Assembly: GCA_030526405.1 (NCBI GenBank) | Contig: JAUNCZ010000003.1 | Coordinates: 43,765 to 107,764, forward strand | DNA: 64,000 nt | Direction of reading: 5' to 3' | Source of the DNA: Lachnospiraceae bacterium | GTDB lineage: Bacteria; Bacillota; Clostridia; Lachnospirales; Lachnospiraceae | Part shown: positions 33,638 to 42,806 of the stretch, one piece after another | Layout: each line of letters opens with the position of its first letter | Numbering within the stretch: position 1 is the first letter of the stretch | Notes under the pieces: generated by a model | Told to the model about the DNA's origin: nothing | Database searches by the model: none | What the model saw: only the letters and a program-made list of their open reading frames with translations | Position numbers and translations under genes: made by a program

Positions 33638-34314
33638 TCTTCCATTGCTCCTTCTGGTTCAAAGTAAGACTCCTCTGCCCCCTTCAGAACGGAAATCTGA
33701 TTCAGTGGCCAGTAACGGACAGCTGCCTTTGCCAGCACCTTGTCCTTCTCTACAAAAGGATTAAGCCAGTATCTGGAATCTCCGGAATTATTTCTGTTAT
33801 CTCCCAGCATAAAATAGCAATCATCCGGTACCTGCCAGGACATACCGATCCACGGTGTGTAATCCGGCTGCTCCGGGCAGAACTCCTCTGACAATGGTGT
33901 ATCCGAACCATTGATATAGATGCCATCCGCCTTGATGGTAACGGTATCCCCGGGCATTCCGATGACTCTCTTGATAAAGAGCTTTCTCTCATCGTCAGGG
34001 TAGCGGAAGATCGCAATGTCATAGCGCTCCGGCTCTCCGAAGGTATAGGCCAGTCTGTTACCGAATACACGGTCCCCCACCATCACTGTATTCTGCATGG
34101 ATGCCGAGGGGATCCTTGCATTGATAAACACAAAATTCTGAAGCAGCAACACCACGATCACCACGCCGGCGATCATGCGAACATATTCCCATATTACTGC
34201 TTTTGTACCTGGCTGTTCTTCCTGCCGGGAATCCCTGTTCTTCGCCTTCTCTTTTTCTTCCTTTGTGGAGAGATTCATCTCTCCCTCCTGGTTTCTTTCC
34301 TCGTTTGTTTTCAT
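33634..34314 (-). CDS. lepB: Signal peptidase I
   Basis: A 226-residue membrane protease. A charged cytosolic N-terminus (about 40 residues) leads to one membrane helix and then 'ARIPSASMQNTVMVGDRV', which holds the catalytic Ser. 'KRVIGMPGDTV' supplies the Lys. 'GDNRNNSGDSR' is the family's box E. It removes signal peptides from exported proteins. Followed by recU with overlap. Confidence 0.93.
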   Translation of the reverse strand: MKTNEERNQEGEMNLSTKEEKEKAKNRDSRQEEQPGTKAVIWEYVRMIAGVVIVVLLLQNFVFINARIPSASMQNTVMVGDRVFGNRLAYTFGEPERYDIAIFRYPDDERKLFIKRVIGMPGDTVTIKADGIYINGSDTPLSEEFCPEQPDYTPWIGMSWQVPDDCYFMLGDNRNNSGDSRYWLNPFVEKDKVLAKAAVRYWPLNQISVLKGAEESYFEPEGAMEE

Positions 34315-34320
34315 ATCCTG

Positions 34321-35340
34321 TTATCTCTTTCCAGCTGATTCATTGCTATTGTCCTGAAACGTCAGTCCCAGAGCCTTCAGTATCCTGCTCTTCTGCTCAG
34401 GAAGAGGGGCCTGTATGGTTTTTCCGGACAGGCCCTCCAGAGGAGCCTTCAGTTCCGGGAAAACCACCTCCCAGGCATGGAGAAACTGATATTTCAGTCC
34501 ATACTCCCTCCGAAAGGCTTCATTGACCCTCCTGTTTCCATATTTTGCATCCCCCAGGATGGGGTGTCCAATATAGGAAAGATGGCTTCTGATCTGATGG
34601 GTACGTCCTGTGATCAGTTCCACCCGCAGAAGGGTGTATCCCTGATTGCAGGCAAGGGGCTCATAGGCAGTTTCGATAAATGCTGCATCCGGCATCTCCT
34701 GCTGGGACACCGTAACTGTATTGGTGGCCTTATCCTTCCGCAGATATCCTTTGATCCTTCTGGACTCTCTCATCTCTCCCTGCACCAGTGCCAGGTAGTA
34801 TTTTTCCATGGATCGCTGCTGGAACATGGCATACAGAGCTCTTGCAGATGCATTATTCTTCCCTGCCAGCACCATTCCGCTGGTATTTCGGTCCAGACGG
34901 TTGCACACCCCGGGATGAAAGGTGCGATAGCCCTCCTCATCCAGCGCCCCGGAGGAAAACAGGTAACCAGTGACATATTCTACCAGAGAAATATCCGACT
35001 CCTCTGCTTTCTGGGACAACATACCCACCGGCTTGTTGATGGCCAGGATCTGCTCATCCTCATAGACGATGAGACTCTGGTCCAGGGATGGATAACTTTT
35101 CTTTTCCTTTGCAGCCGCTCCTCCCATAAACTTCTGCAGAGTATCCTCAGCAAAAAACAGCTTTACTGAGTCCTCTCTCTGCAGCAGCTCGCTGCCTGTG
35201 CATTTTTTTCCATTCAGTACAATATTCTTTTTTCGCATCATTTTATACAGAAAGCTTTTACCCGCCTCCGGCAGATAGCGCACAAGAAATTTGTCCAGAC
35301 GCTGACCCGCCTCCTTTTCTGTAATTCTGATTTCTTTCAT
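34321..35340 (-). CDS. RluA-family pseudouridine synthase
   Basis: A 339-residue RNA-modifying enzyme. An S4-like domain opens it ('GQRLDKFLVRYLPEAG'). The catalytic motif is 'NRLDRNTSGMVLAGK' with the nucleophilic Asp, and 'GRTHQIRSHLSYIGHPILGD' follows. It likely modifies uridines in 23S rRNA or tRNA; which RluC/D type cannot be decided. The C-terminal 40 residues are longer than usual. Confidence 0.9.
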   Translation of the reverse strand: MKEIRITEKEAGQRLDKFLVRYLPEAGKSFLYKMMRKKNIVLNGKKCTGSELLQREDSVKLFFAEDTLQKFMGGAAAKEKKSYPSLDQSLIVYEDEQILAINKPVGMLSQKAEESDISLVEYVTGYLFSSGALDEEGYRTFHPGVCNRLDRNTSGMVLAGKNNASARALYAMFQQRSMEKYYLALVQGEMRESRRIKGYLRKDKATNTVTVSQQEMPDAAFIETAYEPLACNQGYTLLRVELITGRTHQIRSHLSYIGHPILGDAKYGNRRVNEAFRREYGLKYQFLHAWEVVFPELKAPLEGLSGKTIQAPLPEQKSRILKALGLTFQDNSNESAGKR

Positions 35341-35361
35341 ATTTCCCCTCTTCTTCCGCCA

Positions 35362-35982
35362 TTACAGGGAGATGGCCATCATCAGATGACGGACTACCTC
35401 ATTGCGGCTCAGTTCAGGATACTTGTCATAGGGCTTGAAATTCTCATTGGCCTGGGCTTCAAATTCCTCTTTTCTCTCCCGCAGGGTATCCAACCTGTCA
35501 AGAAATGCCTTCTTCTGGTCAAAGATCTTTACATCCACCTTGTATCCATTGTTCAGAATCGTAGTTCTGAGATGCTTTTCCATCTCCTTCAGCTCCCAGG
35601 ATTCCTTCTTCTCGTGGGTAAAGCAGGCCACATGCTCACCGCAGATGGCAGTTGCATCAAGAAACAGATTTTTCTCGTAGGTGGTCAGATACAGCTCGTA
35701 GGCCATGGTCACCTGCCCTGCTCTGGAAGAGATTTCCTGATACAGAGATTCCTCCATGGGCTTTCTCATCCACATCATCAGCATACCGGTGATGGACATG
35801 CAGGCAGGAATGGAGCCCACCACTGCCACCAGGGTATAGATGCTTTTTCTGTCTCCCTTATTCAGGATCATGCCCACAATGAAAAATGCCAGAGGCAGGG
35901 CAAGAGCCGCCAGTGACCTGAGAAAACGAAGCATCTTCTGACTTTTTATATAACCGAAATTTCCTTTTTTTACTCGTTTCAT
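35362..35982 (-). CDS. Membrane protein of unknown function (206 residues)
   Basis: Two hydrophobic helices (about 20-42 and 50-72) follow a basic N-terminus, and the rest is a soluble, charged cytosolic domain with many Glu/Lys. 'FLDRLDTLRERKEEFEAQAN' looks coiled-coil. It lies 2 bases behind ygiQ, so it is probably co-transcribed. I do not recognise a family. Confidence 0.7.
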   Translation of the reverse strand: MKRVKKGNFGYIKSQKMLRFLRSLAALALPLAFFIVGMILNKGDRKSIYTLVAVVGSIPACMSITGMLMMWMRKPMEESLYQEISSRAGQVTMAYELYLTTYEKNLFLDATAICGEHVACFTHEKKESWELKEMEKHLRTTILNNGYKVDVKIFDQKKAFLDRLDTLRERKEEFEAQANENFKPYDKYPELSRNEVVRHLMMAISL

Positions 35983-35984
35983 GT

Positions 35985-37970
35985 TCAGCGTCCTCTATGT
36001 TTCAGATTCTTTCCTGACTTGGAAGCTCCGGATCTGCCGGCATTACTTCCCGATCCACCAGCCTTTCCGGATTTTCCGTTGTTCCCCGGCTTTCCGGATT
36101 TTCCGCCACCGGTCCTTCCGGGACGGGTATGTTTCCCTGCCCTGCCGGCAGTTCCGGAGTAAGCATTCTTCTCCTGGGGCTTTCTTGGACGGATCAGACA
36201 TTTTGGTCCGAAACCGATGAGATCCTCTCTGTGACAGAGCAGCAATGCCTCCTTCACAAGGTCATAATTCTCCGGCACACGATACTGGATCAGAGCCCTC
36301 TGCATGGCCTTTTCCTTCACTCCCTTTGGAACATGCACTTTCTCTCCCGTTACAGGGTGCTTTCCAGTATAAAACATGCAGGTGGAGATGGTGGAGGGTG
36401 TTGGGTAGAAATCCTGTGCCTGCTCTGGAATAAATCCCATATCCCGGATATATTCCGCCAGCCTGATGGCATCCTCCAGGCTGCTGCCTGGATGGGAGGA
36501 CATGAAATACGGAAGACAGTACTGATCTTTTCCCGCTTTCTTATTGGCATCATCAAATTTCTTCAGAAATCTCTCATATACCTGATGAGAGGGCTTGCCC
36601 ATCATTCGAAGAACATGTTCTGACACATGCTCCGGAGCAACACGGAGCTGTCCGCTGATATGATGCTCCACCAGTTCTCTCATGAAGGTTGGATCCTTCT
36701 CATCTGCCACATAGTCAAATCGGATTCCGGAACGGATAAATACCCTCTTCACCCCGGGAATGGCCCGGAGACTCCGAAGAATGCTGACATATTTTTTGTG
36801 ATCCACCTTACAGTTTTTACAACGCTCCGGGAAGAGACACTGCCTGTGACTGCAGGCCCCCTTTGTCATCTGCTTGCTGCAGGCCGGGGCTGTAAAATCA
36901 GCGGTAGGACCGCCCACATCGTGGATATTCCCCTTGAAAAGAGGATCCTTCACCAGTTCCTTTGCTTCCCGCACCAGAGACTCCTCACTTCTGGCCTGGA
37001 CAATCCTTCCCTCATGGAAGGTGAGGGCACAGAAATTGCAGCTGCCGAAGCAGCCTCTGTTGCTGGTAAGAGAGAATCGTATCTCCGAGAAGGCAGGGAT
37101 GCCGCCCTGGGCATCATAGGAGGGATGCCAGGCTCTCATATAGGGAAGTTCATACACATCATCCAGTTCCTGCTCCGTCAGCGGCTCTGCCGGAGGATTC
37201 TGAATGCAATATCCTCTTGTACCATAGCCCTCCGCAAGTCGCTTACCATTAAAGGGATCTGTGTTTTCATACTGAATACGGAAGCTTTTCCCGTACTGGT
37301 CCTTATCACTGCTGATATCCTCAAAATCAGGAAGCAGAATCAGATCCGGATCCTCCGGAAGCTCCCTGGATTTAAATACCGTTCCCCTGATATAGGTAAG
37401 CTCCTCCACAGGAATCCCTGCTGCCAGGGCATCTGCAATTTCCACAATGGATTTCTCTCCCATTCCGTAGGAGATCAGATCTGCACCGGAATCAAGAAGC
37501 ACCGATCTTCGCACTTTATCAGACCAGTAATCGTAGTGTCCCAGACGTCTCAGGCTGGCCTCAATACCTCCAATGATCATGGGAGTATTCTTAAAGGTTC
37601 TTCTGATCAGGTTTCCATACACCGTTACCGCCCGGTCAGGGCGAAGTCCCATCTTACCTCCCGGTGAATAATTGTCCACACTGCGTCGTTTTTTTGCCAC
37701 AGTAAAATGATTTACCATGGAATCCATATTTCCTGCTGAAACCAGAAATGCAAGGCGGGGTTCCCCCAGAACAGCGATGCTTGCATCATTTTTCCAGTCC
37801 GGCTGGGCAATGATACCCACTGTATACCCCCTGGACTCCAGCACCCGGCTGATCACTGCCGGTCCGAAGGAGGAATGGTCCACATAGGCATCACCGATCA
37901 CATAGACAAAGTCCAGCTGCTGGATATGAAGTTGTTTCATCTCTTCCTTTGTTGTTGGCAGAAATGGCAT
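35985..37970 (-). CDS. YgiQ family radical SAM protein
   Basis: A 661-residue radical SAM protein. The N-terminal region has 'GDAYVDHSSFGPAVISRVLE'; the iron-sulfur motif is in 'SNRGCFGSCNFCALTFHEGR' (CxxxCxxC). A second Cys cluster ('HRQCLFPERCKNCK') follows. The reaction is not known. The last 60 residues are Gly/Ser/Lys/Arg low complexity, an add-on to the usual end. Start at 37970 is supported by GGGAGG 6 bases upstream; it nearly abuts the stop of the pseudouridine synthase. Confidence 0.88.
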   Translation of the reverse strand: MPFLPTTKEEMKQLHIQQLDFVYVIGDAYVDHSSFGPAVISRVLESRGYTVGIIAQPDWKNDASIAVLGEPRLAFLVSAGNMDSMVNHFTVAKKRRSVDNYSPGGKMGLRPDRAVTVYGNLIRRTFKNTPMIIGGIEASLRRLGHYDYWSDKVRRSVLLDSGADLISYGMGEKSIVEIADALAAGIPVEELTYIRGTVFKSRELPEDPDLILLPDFEDISSDKDQYGKSFRIQYENTDPFNGKRLAEGYGTRGYCIQNPPAEPLTEQELDDVYELPYMRAWHPSYDAQGGIPAFSEIRFSLTSNRGCFGSCNFCALTFHEGRIVQARSEESLVREAKELVKDPLFKGNIHDVGGPTADFTAPACSKQMTKGACSHRQCLFPERCKNCKVDHKKYVSILRSLRAIPGVKRVFIRSGIRFDYVADEKDPTFMRELVEHHISGQLRVAPEHVSEHVLRMMGKPSHQVYERFLKKFDDANKKAGKDQYCLPYFMSSHPGSSLEDAIRLAEYIRDMGFIPEQAQDFYPTPSTISTCMFYTGKHPVTGEKVHVPKGVKEKAMQRALIQYRVPENYDLVKEALLLCHREDLIGFGPKCLIRPRKPQEKNAYSGTAGRAGKHTRPGRTGGGKSGKPGNNGKSGKAGGSGSNAGRSGASKSGKNLKHRGR

Positions 37971-37972
37971 GT

Positions 37973-38698
37973 TTAACCTCCCTGAACACCAGTAATCTGG
38001 CTTATTTCTTCTTCTGTAAGATGACGGCACTCTCCAAGGGGGAGTTCCTCATCCAGCACAAGGGTTCCCATGGAAAGACGTTTCAGGTAAACAACCTTCA
38101 TCCCCTCCGCCTCAAACATCCGCTTGATCTGATGGTAACGTCCCTCGGTGATGGTAATCCGGATCCTGCTTCTGGCATCTGATTCCAGAATCTCCAGCTT
38201 TGCCGGTGCGGTGGGTGTCTCATCTCCAATGTCCACCCCCTGCTGAAAATGCAGCACAGTCTCCTCTGTCACCCTTCCGTCAATCTCTGCGTAATAGGTC
38301 TTATCCACATGCTTCTTCGGTGAAAGCAACCGATGGGACAGGGCTCCGTCATTGGTGATCAGAAGCAGCCCCTCTGTATCCTTATCCAGACGCCCCACCG
38401 GTGAAAGATCCCCTCGTCTGATGGGGGGCAGCAGATCCATGACGGTTTTTTCTCTGTTGTCCCGGGTTGCTGTAACAACACCTGCCGGCTTATGCAGCAT
38501 CAGATATTCTTTTTCATAGTAGGGAATCTGTATCCCCTCTGCCACAATCTCGTCCACTCCCGGTGTCACCTTTGTTTCCGGCTTCTTTGCCGGCACACCG
38601 TTTACCTGTACGAGACCCTTTCTGATCATCTGCTTCAGAACAGATCTGGAGGCAGCATTCATCTCAGATAAATATTTGTCCAGACGCATCAAGGCCAC
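37973..38698 (-). CDS. rsuA: 16S rRNA pseudouridine(516) synthase family protein
   Basis: A 241-residue RsuA-type enzyme: S4 domain at the start ('RLDKYLSEMNAASRSVLKQM') and the catalytic segment 'GRLDKDTEGLLLITNDGAL' with its Asp. 'EGRYHQIKRMFEAEGMKV' is also typical. Paralogues RluB and RluE share this plan, so the exact site is uncertain. First of rsuA-ygiQ in a minus-strand cluster. Confidence 0.88.
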   Translation of the reverse strand: MALMRLDKYLSEMNAASRSVLKQMIRKGLVQVNGVPAKKPETKVTPGVDEIVAEGIQIPYYEKEYLMLHKPAGVVTATRDNREKTVMDLLPPIRRGDLSPVGRLDKDTEGLLLITNDGALSHRLLSPKKHVDKTYYAEIDGRVTEETVLHFQQGVDIGDETPTAPAKLEILESDARSRIRITITEGRYHQIKRMFEAEGMKVVYLKRLSMGTLVLDEELPLGECRHLTEEEISQITGVQGG

Positions 38699-38704
38699 CT
38701 CCTG

Positions 38705-39544
38705 TCATTCCACTTCATATTTTCTCGGGTCCTTCCCAAAATCCGTCATTTTCTGGGTACGATAGCCTTCTGAAATCATATCCAGCTGACGATGGAACTT
38801 CCTCAGGGCATTCATATCCTTTTTCTCGTATACTCTGTAAAACTCATCCTGAATCTTCTGTATCTCACGCTTACTTGCCACCGTATACAGATTCTCAATG
38901 GCCATCAGGATTTCTGCCACCTGATGATGCAGCAGCTGGGAGGAAAGCTGGGCATCCATAATCTCACTTCGCACCGCTGACATCTCTGAATCCAGAGCAC
39001 AGACTGCTTCTGCTGCCCTGGTGAGCCGATCCTTTACATGCTCCGGAATATCCCGTTTGTACTTATATTGAAGGGAATGCTCAATGGTAGCCCAGAAATC
39101 CATTCCCATTGTTCTGATCTGAATCTCAACAGGGATCTTCTGCACACCATCCAGTGTTTCAACCTTATAGGTGATGATGATGTGAAAACTGCGATAACCG
39201 CTGCTTTTCTGATATTTTACATAGTCCTTGATGGTCTTTACCTTCATATCAGATCGATTCTGGATCATTTCCACAATCTGATCAATATCCTCCACAAACT
39301 GGCAGATAATACGGATTCCGGCAATATCCTCCAGCTTTTTCTCCATCTTATCAATAGGGATCTCTTTCCTGTGCAGCTTATCAAGGATACTGGATATGGA
39401 TTTGACCCGGCCGGATACCTGCTCAATGGGGCAGTATTCACCATTCATCTGATATTCACTCTTCAGTCTGTCAAATTTGTAGACAATCTCTCTGACCGCA
39501 ATCTCATAAGGGGTCAGGATCTTATTCCATAACAGAATATCCAT
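38705..39544 (-). CDS. Small alarmone (ppGpp) synthetase, RelQ-like
   Basis: About 279 residues. The synthetase domain shows 'GRVKSISSILDKLHRKEIPI', 'DIAGIRIICQFVEDI', 'YRSFHIIITY' and 'EIQIRTMGMDFWATIEHSLQYK'. There is no hydrolase domain, TGS or ACT, so it only makes alarmones. It is longer than Bacillus YjbM, with an extra C-terminal helical part. Start at 39544 follows GGAG by 7 bases; it is the first gene before rsuA. Confidence 0.87.
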   Translation of the reverse strand: MDILLWNKILTPYEIAVREIVYKFDRLKSEYQMNGEYCPIEQVSGRVKSISSILDKLHRKEIPIDKMEKKLEDIAGIRIICQFVEDIDQIVEMIQNRSDMKVKTIKDYVKYQKSSGYRSFHIIITYKVETLDGVQKIPVEIQIRTMGMDFWATIEHSLQYKYKRDIPEHVKDRLTRAAEAVCALDSEMSAVRSEIMDAQLSSQLLHHQVAEILMAIENLYTVASKREIQKIQDEFYRVYEKKDMNALRKFHRQLDMISEGYRTQKMTDFGKDPRKYEVE

Positions 39545-39613
39545 TCTAATTCTCCGATTCTTTTTTTGTTGGGTAGGGACCACCCGCAGATGCTCCCGCT
39601 GCATACACGTCTG

Positions 39614-40282
39614 TTACAACGATGCACCGGAATCAGAAGCTGTTTCGTGGTCAGTGTAGATTTCTCCTCCGAGAAATTCTGTAAGATAGGCAATTTTCTC
39701 TGTCAGCATCTCCCCTGCACTCTCTGATGTGCTGCCCACAGAAATGCTGCAATGAAGGCCACCTGGCAACAGTTCCACCCCTGTCACATGACAGAGCAGT
39801 TCCGGCCTGGAGCTCCTCGCTCCACTTGTTTTCTGTACCCCCTCCGGAAGCTGGATCAGATAAAAGATGCTTTTCTGCAGATCCACCGGATGAAGTCCCG
39901 GCAGGCCCTGGGGTTCTGTTCTTTTCAGGGTAATGCAAAAATGCTCCAGAGAATCCCTGTACTCCTCCTCCAGTGTGTTTTGAAGAGCGGCAAGGAGAAC
40001 GGAAAGAACGGCCTCATCCTCCTCTGCAATCCCCACCAGCATGGAACCCTCTGTGGGAACAGAGTGCCGCCCTCCGCAGCTCTCCAGCTCCGAAAGAACA
40101 AATTCCAGTGTTTCCTCCATTTTGAACAGGATCCTTCCAAGAAGAAGAGCGGCATTTGCCTTACTCTGATCCTCCTCCCCCTCTGCTGGTTTCAGACCTT
40201 CCACACCGATCTCAAACCAAAGAGCCGCCACCTCATTCCAGGTTACTGGCAGGATTCCCTTTACTTCTCTGTATTTCATCAT
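39614..40282 (-). CDS. Protein of unknown function (222 residues)
   Basis: A soluble acidic protein with no signal peptide or membrane helix. 'KANAALLLGRILFKMEETLE' is helical. A central beta-rich part contains 'STSESAGEMLTEKIAYLTEF'. Start at 40282 has AAGGAAG about 9 bases ahead; a further ATG lies at 40279. It sits 70 bases ahead of the alarmone synthetase gene. No family recognised. Confidence 0.6.
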   Translation of the reverse strand: MMKYREVKGILPVTWNEVAALWFEIGVEGLKPAEGEEDQSKANAALLLGRILFKMEETLEFVLSELESCGGRHSVPTEGSMLVGIAEEDEAVLSVLLAALQNTLEEEYRDSLEHFCITLKRTEPQGLPGLHPVDLQKSIFYLIQLPEGVQKTSGARSSRPELLCHVTGVELLPGGLHCSISVGSTSESAGEMLTEKIAYLTEFLGGEIYTDHETASDSGASL

Positions 40283-40421
40283 TTTGCAAACTTCCTTCAA
40301 GTAAAAAAGGGAACAGCGGCAAACACTCCAGCTGAATGTGCCGATGCCCCCTGAAATTCAATTCTCTGCTGCCAGCTCAGGTTCAGATTTTCTGTTCCCG
40401 AACTCACCGATCCCTGAAAGA

Positions 40422-41117
40422 TCAGTCCTCATCAAGGAAGTCGTCATCGTCTTCCTCATCATCAAAATCATCCTCGTCGTCGAACTCAAGATCATCTTCC
40501 AGAAGATCATCCTCGTCCTCATACTCTCTCTCAGCACTCTCCTGCTCCAGCTCGTCCTCTGTCTCCTCAGTGTCCTCGATGGGTCCCAGCTCGCTTCTGT
40601 TTGTATTCACAACATCGTAGCAATTCTGGAGAGAACTTACGAATGCTCCGTACTTCTCACCTACATCTGCAAGAGTGTTGCCCATAATCTCAGAGAGATT
40701 TGCAAGCAGATCGTCTGTATAAGCAATGGCACTCATACGGATGCTGTTTGCATCTGCCTGTGCAGAATCCAGGATCTCCTGTGCCTGCTGATTCGCCTGG
40801 TTGATCACCTCATTTGCCTGCGCATATGCCTGCTGCATGATCTCTGTCTGAGCAACCATAGCCTTTGCCTGCTCCTGAGTCTCGGCAATAATATTGTCAG
40901 CCTTTGACTGTGCATCTGCAAGGATTGCATCCTTGTTGCTGATGATCTTCTGATATCTCTTGATCTCATCAGGAGTTTTCAGTCTCAGCTCTCTTAACAG
41001 TTCCTCTAATTCTTCTTTATTTACAACGATCTTTGTAGTGGAAAGTGGCTGGTATCTACAGCTCTCCACATACTCCTCAATCTCCTCAATAATCTGCTCA
41101 ATTCTGCTGCTACTCAT
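40422..41117 (-). CDS. Coiled-coil protein with very acidic tail (V-ATPase subunit H/DivIVA-like)
   Basis: A 231-residue protein. The first 60 residues resemble the start of DivIVA/Lachnospiraceae coiled-coil proteins. Residues 60-130 are an Ala/Gln-rich coiled-coil ('NIIAETQEQAKAMVAQTEIM'). The last 60 residues are almost only Asp/Glu. Such genes sit beside coaD in this family and are annotated as vacuolar ATPase subunit H-like. The real role is unknown; a scaffold or cell-division link is possible. Confidence 0.72.
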   Translation of the reverse strand: MSSSRIEQIIEEIEEYVESCRYQPLSTTKIVVNKEELEELLRELRLKTPDEIKRYQKIISNKDAILADAQSKADNIIAETQEQAKAMVAQTEIMQQAYAQANEVINQANQQAQEILDSAQADANSIRMSAIAYTDDLLANLSEIMGNTLADVGEKYGAFVSSLQNCYDVVNTNRSELGPIEDTEETEDELEQESAEREYEDEDDLLEDDLEFDDEDDFDDEEDDDDFLDED

Positions 41118-41207
41118 CTGTCAGTTTCTCCTCAATATTCTCACTATACTGTTACTATGCTTTTCATTATCCAATATCTGACCTTTACCAGTACTGCAGA
41201 GATGCCC

Positions 41208-41693
41208 CTATACAGGTCTTCCCATCTTTTTATAGATCTCCTCTGCAACAAATTCCGGAACAAACTCTGAGATATCTCCATCAAAACGAGCCACCTCTTT
41301 CACAGTGGTGGAACTGAGATATGCGTACTCCAGAGAAGTAGTCAGGAATATGGTATCAATGGCCGGTGCCAGAACACGATTGGTCTGTGCCATCTGCAGT
41401 TCATACTCAAAATCAGTGACGGCACGAAGTCCTCGCACAATCGCTTTCGCATTACACTGCTTTGCAAAATCCACTGCAAGGCCACTGAAGGACACAACTT
41501 TAACCCCGGAAATATCCCGGGTTGCTTTCTCAAGTATCTTAACACGTTCTTCTACAGAAAACAACGGAGTTTTCGCAGAATTATGTAAAACGCCGATGAC
41601 CACCTCATCGAACAGCTCCGCTGAGCGGCGAATAATATCCAGGTGCCCATTCGTTACCGGATCAAAGGTTCCGGGGTATACTGCAGTTCTCAT
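41208..41693 (-). CDS. coaD: Phosphopantetheine adenylyltransferase
   Basis: A 161-residue enzyme of coenzyme A synthesis. '[19 protein letters not shown]' carries the nucleotidyltransferase HxGH-like motif (NGHL), and '[20 protein letters not shown]' the ISSSxxR-type motif. Length and motifs are standard. Directly follows rsmD, the usual neighbour. Confidence 0.95.
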   Translation of the reverse strand: MRTAVYPGTFDPVTNGHLDIIRRSAELFDEVVIGVLHNSAKTPLFSVEERVKILEKATRDISGVKVVSFSGLAVDFAKQCNAKAIVRGLRAVTDFEYELQMAQTNRVLAPAIDTIFLTTSLEYAYLSSTTVKEVARFDGDISEFVPEFVAEEIYKKMGRPV

Positions 41694-41708
41694 CTGTATC
41701 TGATCTCC

Positions 41709-42260
41709 TCATCTTCTGCGCAGAAACAGGTGCGCATTGGTTTTATATCGCTTATTTTTGACCACTTCATAAGCAGAATCCTCCAGCCATGAAAGATCTG
41801 TTTTCAAAGATACCTCCACGATAATAAGTGTATCCTCATTGACGCAGGCAGCATCCGAAAGAAGCTCCAGCGCTTCCTTCTCCAGATCCTTCAGATAGGG
41901 TGGGTCCATAAAGATAATATCGAAGGGCTCCTGACTGCGAAGCCGGGTAATGGCAGAACGCATATCTGCCTGAAGTACCACAGCCTTCTCCTCCAGATGC
42001 GTAAACTTCAGATTCTGATTAATACAGACCGCTGCCTTTCTGCTGTTGTCCACAAAATAGCAGATCCCTGCCCCTCTGCTGAGAGCCTCGATTCCAATGG
42101 CGCCGCTTCCGCTGAACAGGTCCAGAAAACGACACCCTGGAACATCATTGTGGATCATATTAAACAGAGTTTCCTTGATCCTGTCGGTTGTGGGTCTTGT
42201 ATCAAGTCCCTCCACTGTTTTCAGTGGCAGACTCTTTGCACTGCCGGCAATAACTCTCAT
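41709..42260 (-). CDS. rsmD: 16S rRNA (guanine(966)-N2)-methyltransferase
   Basis: A 183-residue methyltransferase. 'MRVIAGSAKSLPLKT', 'TRPTTDRIKETLFNM', the SAM-binding 'FLDLFSGSGAIGIEALSRGA' and the catalytic 'DIIFMDPPY' are all intact. It methylates G966 in 30S assembly intermediates. Seven bases behind mgsA and ahead of coaD. Confidence 0.93.
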   Translation of the reverse strand: MRVIAGSAKSLPLKTVEGLDTRPTTDRIKETLFNMIHNDVPGCRFLDLFSGSGAIGIEALSRGAGICYFVDNSRKAAVCINQNLKFTHLEEKAVVLQADMRSAITRLRSQEPFDIIFMDPPYLKDLEKEALELLSDAACVNEDTLIIVEVSLKTDLSWLEDSAYEVVKNKRYKTNAHLFLRRR

Positions 42261-42267
42261 ACCTGAA

Positions 42268-42672
42268 TCAGCCCTCCTGACGGAACTGCTCTCTCCAGTC
42301 CAGATCTCCTCTGGCCAGTCCGAGAATCAGTGTCTCTGCTGTGGCAATATTGGTTGCCAGCGGAATGCTGTACTGATCACAATAGCGAACAATATCCATG
42401 ATATCCGGCTCCTTTGGGTTCACCATGGATGGGTTATAGAAAAGGATCACAAGGTCCATATCACCTCGTCCGATCATCTCCATAAACTGTTTGTCTCCGC
42501 CGATGGCACCGGCAAGAAATTTATGCACATGAAGATTTGTAACATTTTCAATTCTTCTTCCTGTAGTTCCTGTGGCATAAAGGTCATGTTTCATAAGAAT
42601 ACCCTTATACGCAATACAAAAATCCTCGATCAGGCTTTTTTTACTGTTATGTGCTAATAATCCTATATTCAT
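42268..42672 (-). CDS. mgsA: Methylglyoxal synthase
   Basis: A 134-residue enzyme turning dihydroxyacetone phosphate into methylglyoxal, a bypass of lower glycolysis. 'IGLLAHNSKKSLIEDF' and 'YATGTTGRRIE' bind phosphate; 'GAIGGDKQFMEMI' carries the catalytic Asp. Start at 42672 has AAGGGG 8 bases ahead. In an operon with rsmD and coaD. Confidence 0.92.
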   Translation of the reverse strand: MNIGLLAHNSKKSLIEDFCIAYKGILMKHDLYATGTTGRRIENVTNLHVHKFLAGAIGGDKQFMEMIGRGDMDLVILFYNPSMVNPKEPDIMDIVRYCDQYSIPLATNIATAETLILGLARGDLDWREQFRQEG

Positions 42673-42806
42673 TGCAATCCCCTTACATAAATCTTTGTTC
42701 AATACGCTTCCCACCCTATCCGATACAGGGTAGAAAACATCATAATAATTATAACAAACAGGGTACTGCCATTCAAGTTACAAACTTCTAAATTTTTCGT
42801 TAACTT

